From: an uncultured Alphaproteobacteria bacterium
GTDB lineage: Bacteria > Pseudomonadota > Alphaproteobacteria > RS24
Assembly: GCA_938091085.1 (NCBI GenBank)
Contig: CALKOC010000030.1
Location: 1 to 64,000, forward strand
DNA length: 64,000 nucleotides
Reading direction: 5' to 3'
Below the pieces are notes generated by a model. That model was given only the letters and a program-made list of their open reading frames with translations, had not been told where the DNA came from and ran no database searches. Position 1 is the stretch's first letter. Each line of letters opens with the position of its first letter. The position numbers and the translations under genes were made by a program. Shown piece after piece: positions 17,027 through 25,439 of the stretch.

Positions 17027-17027
17027 T

Positions 17028-17849
17028 TTACAATACGTAAAGCAATGATACGCCGAGAACGAGGCGATACAGCACAAAAGGCAAAAGCGAGAGCTTTGCT
17101 GTCATTTTCATAAATAGATGAATGCTTGCTAAGGCTGTGATAGCAGCAAGAGCAGCAGCAAGAGCCGCATTCCCAAGCAAAATCATATCACCTGCCGCCA
17201 GTAAATCCATAAGGCCCAGACTCGCAAATATGATTATGACGGGTATAGACAGCAACATTGAAAATCTCGCCGCATCCTGTCGGTTGCATCCCAATGCCCG
17301 CGCTGCTGTTATGGTTACACCGGCGCGACTGGCACCCGGGATAAGAGCAAATATCTGAAGACATCCAATGATTGCAGCTCCCCGCCATCCTGTTGCCTGA
17401 ACAGTGGTATTGGAGGGTCGGAAATGATCTGCGAAGAATAGCGGAATCGCAAAAATAATCGTCGCCCATGCAACAACTTTTGGGTCTCTTAGAATATCTA
17501 TCCAGCCGGTTAGGACCAAGAGCGCCCCGAAAGGAAGTATCGGAAGTGTCGCGATGATTATTTGAAGGGCTGCAGATTTATGTTCAGAGGTATCACTGAA
17601 ATTGCGAGACGCCTCAATTCTCAACCCTAGAATTTCAAGCCCGCCACGTATCAAACCCATAACATCATGTCGGAAATAGATTATGACTGCCAGCAATGTC
17701 CCCCCATGAACGGCGACATCGATGATAATACCTTGATCAGGGAAATCAGTCAGGCCATGTAAAAGGTTCAAATGACCTGAAGAACTCACAGGTAAAAACT
17801 CAGTAATGCCCTGGATAATGGCGAGCAAGAAAATTTGGGTGATTGACAT
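17028..17849 (-). CDS. uppP: Undecaprenyl-diphosphatase
   Basis: UppP (BacA) dephosphorylates undecaprenyl pyrophosphate, recycling the lipid carrier for peptidoglycan and LPS; overexpression gives bacitracin resistance in other species. The 273-residue protein is a multi-helix membrane protein with the first active motif QGITEFLPVSSSGHL near the N-terminus. The second motif reads PGASRAGVT; the usual PGxSRSxxT has Ser where this has Ala. The rest of the fold is intact. Confidence 0.94.
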   Translation of the reverse strand: MSITQIFLLAIIQGITEFLPVSSSGHLNLLHGLTDFPDQGIIIDVAVHGGTLLAVIIYFRHDVMGLIRGGLEILGLRIEASRNFSDTSEHKSAALQIIIATLPILPFGALLVLTGWIDILRDPKVVAWATIIFAIPLFFADHFRPSNTTVQATGWRGAAIIGCLQIFALIPGASRAGVTITAARALGCNRQDAARFSMLLSIPVIIIFASLGLMDLLAAGDMILLGNAALAAALAAITALASIHLFMKMTAKLSLLPFVLYRLVLGVSLLYVL

Positions 17850-17910
17850 CTGGCTAATTTCACCGCCTTATTGTGTCTCTTGAAAGTGCGGGACGGGTTG
17901 TCCCCCTAAA

Positions 17911-17955
17911 CCTGACATATTGAAACCTGACATATTGAAACCTAATATATTGAAA
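17911..17955. repeat. Three tandem 15-bp units upstream of fzlA and uppP
   Basis: Units at 17911-17925, 17926-17940 and 17941-17955 follow CCTGACATATTGAAA; the first two are identical and the third differs at two positions (CCTAATATATTGAAA). They sit in the divergent spacer between uppP and the FzlA-type gene. Confidence 0.9.
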
Positions 17956-18005
17956 TTCATATTTTAATACATACAATAGTTTAACTTGTTTGGCTGGTGA
18001 AGTTT

Positions 18006-18683
18006 ATGGCGACCCTTTTTCACAATCCGCTTTGTCCTTTTTCTCGGAAAATCCGTTTAATCATGGGTGAGAAGAAATTTGCTGCCGATATGGTTGAAGA
18101 GAGACCATGGGAACGGCGGCTAGACTTCTTGATGCTTAATCCTTCCGGCGAAGTGCCTGTGCTCGAAGGCGAGGTTGGAACGATTGCCGGTCATTATGCG
18201 ATTTCAGAATGGCTCGAGGAAAAAGGCGGTGCAACCAGTCTTTTCCCCGAAAGTGGTTTGGGGCGGGCGGAAGTCCGTCGTTTAATTTCGTGGTTTGACG
18301 ATAAGTTTCATAAAGAAGTGGGTAGCTTAATTATTCATGAAAAAATTGACCGCCGCTTTATGAATCACGAACAGGGTGGCGGGACACCTGATATGGAGAA
18401 TGTGAGAATCGGTCTTCATAATCTTAAAATTCACCTCGAATATATTTGTTATCTTCTATCTCAACGTGACTGGCTCGCCGGGCAGGAGCTAAGTCTTGCT
18501 GATATTACGGCGGCAGCACATTTATCCTGTCTTGATTATACGGGCGATGTTGTATGGCGTGATTGGCCTGATGCACGAGAGTGGTATGCCAAGTTGAAAT
18601 CGCGCCCAAGCTTCCGCAGCCTGTTATCCGATCACCTTCCCGGCCTTCGCCCTGCAAGTCATTATACTGATCTTGACTTCTAA
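18006..18683 (+). CDS. fzlA: Glutathione S-transferase-like protein, FzlA type
   Basis: The 225-residue protein has a thioredoxin-like N-terminal GST domain (LFHNPLCPFSRKIRLIMGEK, then GEVPVL) and a helical C-terminal domain. The VEERPWERR segment after the first helix is characteristic of FzlA, the FtsZ-binding GST homologue that controls FtsZ filament curvature and constriction in Caulobacter. Activity as a transferase is doubtful in that subgroup. I start at ATG 18006 rather than the GTG at 17997. Its 3' end overlaps queG by 11 bases. Confidence 0.8.
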   Translation: MATLFHNPLCPFSRKIRLIMGEKKFAADMVEERPWERRLDFLMLNPSGEVPVLEGEVGTIAGHYAISEWLEEKGGATSLFPESGLGRAEVRRLISWFDDKFHKEVGSLIIHEKIDRRFMNHEQGGGTPDMENVRIGLHNLKIHLEYICYLLSQRDWLAGQELSLADITAAAHLSCLDYTGDVVWRDWPDAREWYAKLKSRPSFRSLLSDHLPGLRPASHYTDLDF

Positions 18684-19875
18684 TCTTGGAAACCACGAGC
18701 ATGTTGACGTTCCTGAAAAGCTGACAAGTCTTTTCAGAGATATTGCACATGCTGAAGGCTTTGACGCCGTTGGCTTTGTTAGCCCTGATGCCATTCCTGA
18801 GGCCGCCTCACGTTTAAATGAATTTATCAGTGCAGGACGGCATGGTGATATGGACTGGATGGAGACACATCAAACGCGGCGGGAAGCGCCGCTAAATCTT
18901 TGGTCGGAGGTCAAAACAGTCATCATGCTTGGTATGAATTATGGTCCTGACACTAATCCTCTGGATGCGTTGGAGGTCAAAGATAAGGGTGTAATTTCCG
19001 TCTATGCGCGGGGGCATGATTATCATGATATTATTAAGAAGAAATTGAAAAAGCTGGCGCGGCGTCTCGTTGAGGAAACTGGCGGCGCCGTAAAAGTATT
19101 TGTTGATACCGCGCCAATTATGGAAAAGCCGCTTGCCGAAGCTGCGGGTTTGGGTTGGCAGGGTAAGCATACAAATCTTGTCTCTCGCTCTTACGGGTCT
19201 TGGCTTTTTCTTGGAAGTATTTTTACCACCTCAGATTTGCCTAAAGATGCGCCTGAGATTGATCATTGCGGCAGCTGTTCGTCATGTCTCGACATTTGCC
19301 CTACTGAGGCGTTTCCCGCACCCTATAAGCTTGATGCGCGGCGGTGTATTTCATATCTGACAATCGAAGCGAAGTCTCAAGTCCCACGCGAGTTTCGTTC
19401 TAAAATGGGCAACCATATTTATGGGTGTGATGATTGTCTGGCTGTTTGCCCTTGGAATAAATATGCTGCCATCAGCCGCGAAGCTAAATTGCAAGCGCGG
19501 GCAGAACTCACTGCGCCGGATCTTCTGGAACTTGTCGATCTGGATGACACTGGTTTTCGAGCTTTGTTTCGCGCCTCACCCGTCAAACGAACTGGACGGG
19601 ACAGGTTTGTTCGTAATGTTCTGATTGCTATTGGTAATGCGGCGGAGTCGGCTAACAAATCCCAGAGACTAAAATTTCTCAAGGCGATTGAAAACCGTTT
19701 GGTGGATACAGCACCGCTCGTGCGCGGTATGGCGGTATGGGCTCTTGGTCAATACCTCTCTGTCGAAGAAATGAAATCCCGTGCTACAGAAAAATTATCT
19801 GAGGCGTTGTCTGAATCCCTTTCTAGTCGGGAAATGGATGAAACGGTAAGAGCTGAATGGGAGGTCTGGCTGTGA
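18673..19875 (+). CDS. queG: Epoxyqueuosine reductase
   Basis: QueG reduces epoxyqueuosine to queuosine in the wobble position of tRNAs, using cobalamin and two 4Fe-4S clusters. The 400-residue protein has the cluster motifs HCGSCSSCLDICPTEAF and YGCDDCLAVCPWNKYA. A HEAT-like helical tail follows (GMAVWALGQYLS). The start is TTG at 18673; no ATG or GTG is available before the conserved region, and the overlap with fzlA suggests coupling. Confidence 0.94.
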   Translation: MTSNLGNHEHVDVPEKLTSLFRDIAHAEGFDAVGFVSPDAIPEAASRLNEFISAGRHGDMDWMETHQTRREAPLNLWSEVKTVIMLGMNYGPDTNPLDALEVKDKGVISVYARGHDYHDIIKKKLKKLARRLVEETGGAVKVFVDTAPIMEKPLAEAAGLGWQGKHTNLVSRSYGSWLFLGSIFTTSDLPKDAPEIDHCGSCSSCLDICPTEAFPAPYKLDARRCISYLTIEAKSQVPREFRSKMGNHIYGCDDCLAVCPWNKYAAISREAKLQARAELTAPDLLELVDLDDTGFRALFRASPVKRTGRDRFVRNVLIAIGNAAESANKSQRLKFLKAIENRLVDTAPLVRGMAVWALGQYLSVEEMKSRATEKLSEALSESLSSREMDETVRAEWEVWL

Positions 19876-20726
19876 ATCTTTTTTGTTTCGGCTTGGGCTA
19901 TTGTGCAGATTATCTATCTGCCAAATTGATTAAGCAGGGCTGGCAGGTTTCCGCAACCTGCCGGACACCCGAAAAGGCGGCTATCATGCAAGCATCGGGT
20001 ATTCGTCCTGTCTTATTATCTGGCAAAGAATTGATTTCTACTGAATTAGGTAATGCCGATCATGTCTTGCTTTCAGCGCCACCTGAACAAGATGGTAGCG
20101 ACCCGGTTTTAAATTTAGCGGGAAAGGCATTGGTGGCTCTTAAAGACCAGCTAAAATGGGTGGGCTATCTTTCTACAACGGGTGTTTATGGTGATCATCA
20201 AGGGGCATGGATTGATGAAGAGACACCTGCAGGTCCGTTAAGTGATCGGGGGAATAGGCGTGTCTTGGCAGAGGCCCAATGGGCATCGACCGGCCTGCCT
20301 ATGCATTATTTTAGATTAGCGGGGATTTATGGCCCCGGGCGAAACAGCCTGCGGGCTTTGCAAAGCGGAACTGCACGCCGCATTGTGAAAGAGGGGCAGG
20401 TATTTTCAAGAATTCATCTAGCGGATATTGCCGCTATCCTCGAAGCCTCAATAGCCAAGCCTAATGCGGGCCGTGCTTATAGTGTCTGTGATGATGCACC
20501 TGCGCCGCCGCAGGATGTTGTTTCATTTGCCGCTGATCTTATGGGGGTTTCGCCCCCCGCGTTACAAGATTTTGCGACGGCAGAGTTGAGTCCAATGGCA
20601 CGGAGTTTCTATGGGGAAAACAAGCGTATCCGTAACAACAGAATTAAGGAAGAACTCGGCGTAACTTTGCTCTATCCCGATTACCGAGCTGGTCTGTCAG
20701 CTCTCTGGGAAAGTGAGACATATTAA
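19872..20726 (+). CDS. NAD-dependent epimerase/reductase-like SDR (YeeZ type)
   Basis: This 284-residue extended SDR has a shortened nucleotide-binding motif, FGLGYCADYL, in place of GxxGxxG. It also shows YLSTTGVYGDHQGAWIDEETP and the FRLAGIYGPGRNSL motif of YeeZ-like proteins. The substrate is unknown. I favour GTG at 19872, overlapping the queG stop by 4 bases (GTGA), with GGGAGG seven bases upstream; an ATG at 19857 would put that ribosome site inside the gene. It ends the fzlA-queG-SDR set. Confidence 0.8.
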   Translation: MNLFCFGLGYCADYLSAKLIKQGWQVSATCRTPEKAAIMQASGIRPVLLSGKELISTELGNADHVLLSAPPEQDGSDPVLNLAGKALVALKDQLKWVGYLSTTGVYGDHQGAWIDEETPAGPLSDRGNRRVLAEAQWASTGLPMHYFRLAGIYGPGRNSLRALQSGTARRIVKEGQVFSRIHLADIAAILEASIAKPNAGRAYSVCDDAPAPPQDVVSFAADLMGVSPPALQDFATAELSPMARSFYGENKRIRNNRIKEELGVTLLYPDYRAGLSALWESETY

Positions 20727-20736
20727 GTCTATAGGG

Positions 20737-21552
20737 TTATATCTGTTCGTATAAGCGCGCCAAAGTTGTGGTCAGTAAGTCAATATTTTCAGGTTCAGAA
20801 AGACTGTGGTCACCATGTTCAACAAAGCTTGTCACAACATCCTTACTCGTTAATGCACCGGCAAGTTCGAGAGAGAGCGACCAAGGCACTGAGGTGTCCA
20901 AGCGTCCGTGTAATATTCTCACAGGGCCTTTAAATTCGATACCCTTTTCAAGCATCAGATACTTCCTACCATCCTCAATCAGCTCCTTTGTGATGGGATA
21001 GCCTTCATCATCATAATCCGAAGGGAGGTACACGACTCCATTATTGTGAAGCTCTTTCAGCATGGCCTCATTAAAAAAAGATTCCATTACTCTATCTGTC
21101 ATATCTACAGCCGGGGCGACAAGAACAAGCGCGGCAATATCGAGGGGCTTGTGGGATGCTGCCATAAGGGATAGCCAGCCACCAAAGCTGGAGCCAACAA
21201 TAATTTGCGGTCCGGTTGTAAGTTCAGAAATGATTTTGAACACATCCTCACGCCAAAGCGAGATAGTTCCTTCTATAAAATCACCTTCTGACTGACCATG
21301 ACCAAAATAATCAAACCTTAAAAAATCAAGGTCTTTAGATGCACACCAAGCCGCAAGCGCTTCAGCTTTAGAGCCATCCATATCAGCTTTAAAGCCGGAC
21401 AAAAAAATTAAGCCCGGCCCAGGGTTGTCTCCCTTTTGTTGTCTGTAAGCTGTTTTGAATTTTTTAATTTCCCCCTGATGGTCTGTAATTGCTCGCTCGA
21501 GGAATTTAATGTCTGTATTTTCTGCGGGATTACTACTTTTTTTATTTTGCAT
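20737..21552 (-). CDS. Alpha/beta hydrolase
   Basis: The 271-residue protein has a full alpha/beta hydrolase core. There is an oxyanion region LIFLSGFKADMDGSKA, the FDYFGHGQSEG strand, the nucleophile elbow GSSFGGW (serine), the aspartate in HGRLDTSVPW and the histidine in EHGDHSLS. It resembles ABHD10-type and other small ester or thioester hydrolases; the natural substrate cannot be read from sequence. It is divergent from the glycosyltransferase gene and convergent with the SDR gene. Confidence 0.85.
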   Translation of the reverse strand: MQNKKSSNPAENTDIKFLERAITDHQGEIKKFKTAYRQQKGDNPGPGLIFLSGFKADMDGSKAEALAAWCASKDLDFLRFDYFGHGQSEGDFIEGTISLWREDVFKIISELTTGPQIIVGSSFGGWLSLMAASHKPLDIAALVLVAPAVDMTDRVMESFFNEAMLKELHNNGVVYLPSDYDDEGYPITKELIEDGRKYLMLEKGIEFKGPVRILHGRLDTSVPWSLSLELAGALTSKDVVTSFVEHGDHSLSEPENIDLLTTTLARLYEQI

Positions 21553-21607
21553 ATCTTCTGTCTTTTAAAGCATGTCCAATGTTCGACTATACATGATATA
21601 AAAATAT

Positions 21608-22804
21608 ATGACTTATACTTCTGGCACAGCTCCAAATATCCTGCAAATTATTCCACGCCTTGATGGTGGCGGGGCTGAAGCAACAACGCTGGAAATGACC
21701 AAAGCTCTCACGGCGGCGGGGGGCAGATCTGTTGTGGTGAGTGAGGGTGGAAAGTTATCTGAAGCTATCATTGCGGCGGGTGGGGAGATAATCAACGCTC
21801 CTGTTGCATCTAAAAACCCCTATATAATTTACAAAAATATCAATCGATTGGCCCGAATTGCTGAAGAACAAAATATTGATATTCTTCATGCGCGTTCACG
21901 CGCTCCGGCTTGGTCTAGCCTCTGGGCAGCACAAAAAATCGGCAAGCCTTATCTGGCGACTTACCACAGCAAAGTGCATTACAGCCCGAAGCTAAAGATT
22001 CTTTATAATTCCGTGATGACTAGAGGTGTGCGGGTAATCGCTAATTCTGAATTTACCGCCGCACGCATTAGAACAGTTCATAAGATTGCCTCTGAAAAAA
22101 TTGATATTGTTCCACGCGGGTGCGACCCGGAACGATTTGACCCTGCGAATCTGTCGAATGCGGCCATCAAGCAGCTACGTGATGCATGGCGTGTGCAGGA
22201 GGGAGAATTCGTCATTCTTTGCCCTGCACGGTTAACGCGCTGGAAAGGTCAGATGGTTTTATTGGAAGCGGTGGCGCGTCTGAAGGGCAATTTTCGTTTG
22301 GTACTAACAGGAGATACATTAGATAAAACCGGAGCAGAAAGCCGCTTTACGCAAGAGTTAAAAGCGCGCGCTAAGGAGACCGGCATCAGCGATAAGCTGA
22401 TTTTTGCCGGGCATGTTGCAAATATGCCACTGGCTTATGCTGTTGCGGATTTGGCTGTTCTCCCTTCTCTTGATCCTGAACCTTTTGGACGAACGGCGGT
22501 AGAGGCACAGGCGGCAACCTTGCCGGTGATTGTGTCGGATGCAGGTGGGTTTCGTGAAACTGTGAGGGAGACGGATGCGCTATCTGATAGCAGTACCAAC
22601 CGTACCGGCTGGCGTGTGCCACCAGGGAATGTGGATGCCCTGACGGATACATTACAAATCGTCACAAATTTAAGTCGGGATGAGCTATCAACTATTGGTC
22701 ATATGGCACGACAATGGGTCGTGGAAAATTTCACGACTGAGAAAATGTGTACGCAAACTTTGCAAATATATCAGACAGTTATTCGCGATTATCATGGTAC
22801 ATAA
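21608..22804 (+). CDS. Glycosyltransferase family 4
   Basis: This is a 398-residue GT-B enzyme. The N-terminal half has PRLDGGGAEATTLEM and the acceptor-site region ILHARSRAPAWSS. The C-terminal half has the donor site PARLTRWKGQMVLLEA and the E-x7-E type motif EPFGRTAVEAQA. Such enzymes build LPS core or other surface glycans; donor and acceptor are not predictable here. It overlaps a small downstream gene by 11 bases. Confidence 0.88.
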   Translation: MTYTSGTAPNILQIIPRLDGGGAEATTLEMTKALTAAGGRSVVVSEGGKLSEAIIAAGGEIINAPVASKNPYIIYKNINRLARIAEEQNIDILHARSRAPAWSSLWAAQKIGKPYLATYHSKVHYSPKLKILYNSVMTRGVRVIANSEFTAARIRTVHKIASEKIDIVPRGCDPERFDPANLSNAAIKQLRDAWRVQEGEFVILCPARLTRWKGQMVLLEAVARLKGNFRLVLTGDTLDKTGAESRFTQELKARAKETGISDKLIFAGHVANMPLAYAVADLAVLPSLDPEPFGRTAVEAQAATLPVIVSDAGGFRETVRETDALSDSSTNRTGWRVPPGNVDALTDTLQIVTNLSRDELSTIGHMARQWVVENFTTEKMCTQTLQIYQTVIRDYHGT

Positions 22805-23162
22805 TCAATCGGCAGGGCGTCGGATACCGCAAGAGCCGGGCGGCGTATTAGTGATACTCCTTGATCTTCCAGACACAGAGATAGATGCAACGCTTGGTCG
22901 CTTTTTGGATAATGCGGACATAAATTCTGTAACTGTATTGGCCTTACCGCGGCAGAAAAATCATCTGGATCTGGCCGATGAGGTCTGGTGGCTGGAGCGG
23001 CTCGGCCCGTTGGGCTTAATTGCATTGTTACGTCGGATTTCTTGGCGGCGGTTTGATGCTGTGTACCAACCCTTTGAAACAGCTAGCCGAAACGGGTATT
23101 CATGGTTGAGGTTATTTGTTCTGCCCAGACCTAAATGGCACTATACATCTTATCCTGCTTGA
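22794..23162 (+). CDS. Small conserved-looking protein, possible glycosyltransferase fragment
   Basis: The ATG at 22794 overlaps the end of the GT4 gene, giving 122 residues. The N-terminal part LVILLDLPDTEID could be the first strand of a Rossmann-like fold. The middle has EVWWLERLGPLGLIALLRR and RRFDAVYQPFET, faintly like the N-terminal domain of family 9 (heptosyltransferase) enzymes but far too short for one. I do not recognise it with confidence. The overlap suggests it is translated with the glycosyltransferase and may help it. Confidence 0.55.
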   Translation: MVHNQSAGRRIPQEPGGVLVILLDLPDTEIDATLGRFLDNADINSVTVLALPRQKNHLDLADEVWWLERLGPLGLIALLRRISWRRFDAVYQPFETASRNGYSWLRLFVLPRPKWHYTSYPA

Positions 23163-23212
23163 CTTCCCTGTCAGGTCGCATAAACATTCATTCATATTTG
23201 CTGAAATATCAG

Positions 23213-23228
23213 AGGAGATTGAGAGATA
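23213..23228 (+). promoter_or_regulatory. Ribosome site that fixes the infC AUA start
   Basis: AGGAG at 23213-23217 lies 8 bases before ATA at 23226-23228. An in-frame TGA at 23220-23222 blocks any start further upstream. The first ATG in the frame is 19 codons later, inside the conserved N-terminal region. Confidence 0.8.
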
Positions 23229-23762
23229 GTTCGCAGACCTTTACAGGCACAACCTTCCCGAGAGGGACCTCGTGTCAACAATATGATCCCCCACCCCGAA
23301 GTTATGGTGATTGATGCTGCTGGTGAAAAAAGAGGTGTTCTTTCCTTGGAAGAGGCGCTTTCGGTAGCAGAAGAGTCTGGACTTGATCTTGTGGAAGTTT
23401 CCCCGAATACATCCCCTCCCGTATGTAAAATCATTGACTATGGTAAGCTGAAATATCAGAACCAGAAAAAAGCCAGTGAAGCTAGAAAAAAGCAGAAGAC
23501 GGTTGATATCAAAGAAATTAAAATGCGTCCGAATATCGATACGCATGACTATGATGTCAAAATGAGAAGCGTGAACAAATTTCTGGATGCTGGTGATAAG
23601 GTTAAAGTCACAATGCGCTTTCGCGGGCGTGAAATGATGCACCATGAACTTGGTATGGAAGTCCTTAATCGCGTGCGTGACCAACTTGAGGAGGTGGCTA
23701 AAGTTGAAGCCGCACCCAAAATGGAAGGCCGTCAAATGATTATGGTTCTCGCACCGCGCTAA
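23226..23762 (+). CDS. infC: Translation initiation factor IF-3
   Basis: IF-3 keeps the 30S subunit free and checks start codons and the initiator tRNA. From ATA 23226 the protein has 178 residues (E. coli 180). It includes the expected basic N-terminus [17 protein letters not shown], the N-domain ([18 protein letters not shown]), the lysine-rich linker ([11 protein letters not shown]) and the C-domain ([25 protein letters not shown]). The ATG at 23283 would remove the first 19 residues and leaves no ribosome site. Rare start codons at infC are a known autoregulation device (AUU in E. coli). The usual rpmI-rplT partners lie further on, beyond ugpQ. Confidence 0.95.
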   Translation: MVRRPLQAQPSREGPRVNNMIPHPEVMVIDAAGEKRGVLSLEEALSVAEESGLDLVEVSPNTSPPVCKIIDYGKLKYQNQKKASEARKKQKTVDIKEIKMRPNIDTHDYDVKMRSVNKFLDAGDKVKVTMRFRGREMMHHELGMEVLNRVRDQLEEVAKVEAAPKMEGRQMIMVLAPR

Positions 23763-23772
23763 TTTGCGTTTT

Positions 23773-24645
23773 TCACTTAACGTCTTGTTTTAATGCAATA
23801 TCTGGTCGGTCAGTCATCAGACTATGAATGCCGAGATCGAATAGCCGTTGCATGTCATCAGCGAAGTTCACCGTCCAAGCATATATTGCCAGACCTTGAT
23901 CATGAGCGAAAGCCGCGGTTTCGGCGTTAATATCACCATGCCATGCATTCCATGCGTTAAGGGGCGATTTAGACCCTGAATTAGCTGCCAGCTCACTCAT
24001 TTGTTCAATTTGATGCTTAATTAAAGAGTTGGCTTTTCCGGAACTCTCTTCGTGTGAAACGGGCTGTGTGGTGAAACCGAGCGGTGTATCGGGCAATAAA
24101 CTTGCCAGATGAGATAAACAACGCCAGTCAAAACACAATGTAACAATATTTTCCGGTTCTATGTCAGCAATCTGTCGGGCATATATGCTGCTAAGGTGCT
24201 GACAGGACGATTTGGAAGTAGACGCCCCATTTGTTTTGATTTCGGCCATTAAGAAGGGCGTTTTCTCATAAGTGGCATTCATTTCCAGTACTTCGGAGAA
24301 TTTAGGGATGCCAAGGCCTTGAAAATTGGCGCGATGAGGATGTTTTTGATGGATGTCGGAGTTCTCACGGCAAATACCTACTTCATAATCGGTCAATTCC
24401 CGATATGTCATGTCTTCAAGTCGTAATGGGGGGGAGGCTTCGTGTATCCATTCACCGTTTCGACATGTCGAGTCGGAACGCAAATCGGCATCATGATGAA
24501 CAACCAATTCATTATCCTTAGTGCGTTGCAAATCCAGCTCAACGCCGTCGCACCCAAGCCTTAACGCCTGGTCAAATGCCATAAGCGTGTTTTCGGGCCA
24601 CATGCTTGCCCCGCCACGATGAGCAATAATGCGTGTTTTCATCAA
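23773..24645 (-). CDS. ugpQ: Glycerophosphodiester phosphodiesterase
   Basis: The enzyme hydrolyses deacylated phospholipids to glycerol 3-phosphate and an alcohol. The 290-residue TIM barrel has the catalytic HRGGASMWPENTLMAF and the metal-binding GVELDLQRTKDNELVVHHDADL. The late YAWTVN strand and LMTDRPDIAL close the barrel. No signal peptide is seen, so a cytoplasmic location is likely. It lies antisense between infC and rpmI, breaking the normally contiguous infC-rpmI-rplT operon. Confidence 0.9.
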   Translation of the reverse strand: MMKTRIIAHRGGASMWPENTLMAFDQALRLGCDGVELDLQRTKDNELVVHHDADLRSDSTCRNGEWIHEASPPLRLEDMTYRELTDYEVGICRENSDIHQKHPHRANFQGLGIPKFSEVLEMNATYEKTPFLMAEIKTNGASTSKSSCQHLSSIYARQIADIEPENIVTLCFDWRCLSHLASLLPDTPLGFTTQPVSHEESSGKANSLIKHQIEQMSELAANSGSKSPLNAWNAWHGDINAETAAFAHDQGLAIYAWTVNFADDMQRLFDLGIHSLMTDRPDIALKQDVK

Positions 24646-24853
24646 TTACCTTCCTTTTGCTGAAACCCGACGGTCTTTTGCTTTAGCCAGACGGGGCATC
24701 AGGGGCTTGCAATCTCTTGCCAGACGGGTATAAAGCGTCATTCAGGATGGTCCGGCTGAAGGGCTGCCGTGTCTGTCCGAAATGCAAACCCGGTGAGATT
24801 ATATATTTATAACTTTGTTATATCATGTGGTCACCGAATATTAGGAGAGCAAA

Positions 24854-25051
24854 ATGCCCAAAATGAAAACCAAGAGTGGTGCCAAAAAGCGTTTTAAGCT
24901 GACCGCCTCCGGTAAAGTTAAAGCCGGTCAGGCTGGTAAGCGCCATGGCATGATTAAACGTTCCAATAAGCAAATCCGTAATTTGCGCGGCACGGACACA
25001 TTGTCCTCACCGGACGCCCGTACCGTTAAAAAATATATGCCATATGGCTGA
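24854..25051 (+). CDS. rpmI: 50S ribosomal protein L35
   Basis: L35 is a small basic protein of the large ribosomal subunit. The 65-residue product has the standard start [15 protein letters not shown] and the [18 protein letters not shown] core. AGGAG lies upstream of the ATG. The 208-base spacer before it contains the promoter region shared with the divergent ugpQ; I could not establish an L20-type leader fold there. Confidence 0.97.
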   Translation: MPKMKTKSGAKKRFKLTASGKVKAGQAGKRHGMIKRSNKQIRNLRGTDTLSSPDARTVKKYMPYG

Positions 25052-25065
25052 TAGGAGAGTTTGAT

Positions 25066-25422
25066 ATGTCACGAGTAAAACGCGGAGTTACCTCCCACGC
25101 ACGTCATAAAAAAATCCTCGATAAAGCCAAGGGTTATTATGGTCGTCGTAAAAATACCATTAAAGTTGCAAAGCAGGCTGTCACAAAAGCAGGGCAATAT
25201 GCCTATCGCGATAGACGTGTCCGCAAGCGCAATTTTCGTAGCCTCTGGATTCAGCGGATTAATGCCGCTGCGCGTCAACACGGCCTGACTTATGGGCGCA
25301 TGATTGACGGTCTGACCAAATCTGGCATTGAAATCGATCGTAAAGTTCTCGCTGATCTGGCGGTTCATGAGCCGGTCGCTTTTGAAGCCTTGGTCGAGAA
25401 AGCCCGTGGAGCGTTGCAATAA
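25066..25422 (+). CDS. rplT: 50S ribosomal protein L20
   Basis: L20 binds 23S rRNA early in assembly and in many bacteria represses its own operon. The 118-residue protein begins [16 protein letters not shown]. It contains the [17 protein letters not shown] and [19 protein letters not shown] helices expected for the family. It starts 14 bases after rpmI and is followed by pheS, the common rpmI-rplT-pheST arrangement. Confidence 0.98.
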   Translation: MSRVKRGVTSHARHKKILDKAKGYYGRRKNTIKVAKQAVTKAGQYAYRDRRVRKRNFRSLWIQRINAAARQHGLTYGRMIDGLTKSGIEIDRKVLADLAVHEPVAFEALVEKARGALQ

Positions 25423-25439
25423 GCAACGACAAAGAAGCT

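Noticed and set aside
24646-24853. L20-type autoregulatory leader before rpmI
   Set aside because: I looked for the pseudoknot or the 23S-like site seen in other species but could not establish pairing by eye.
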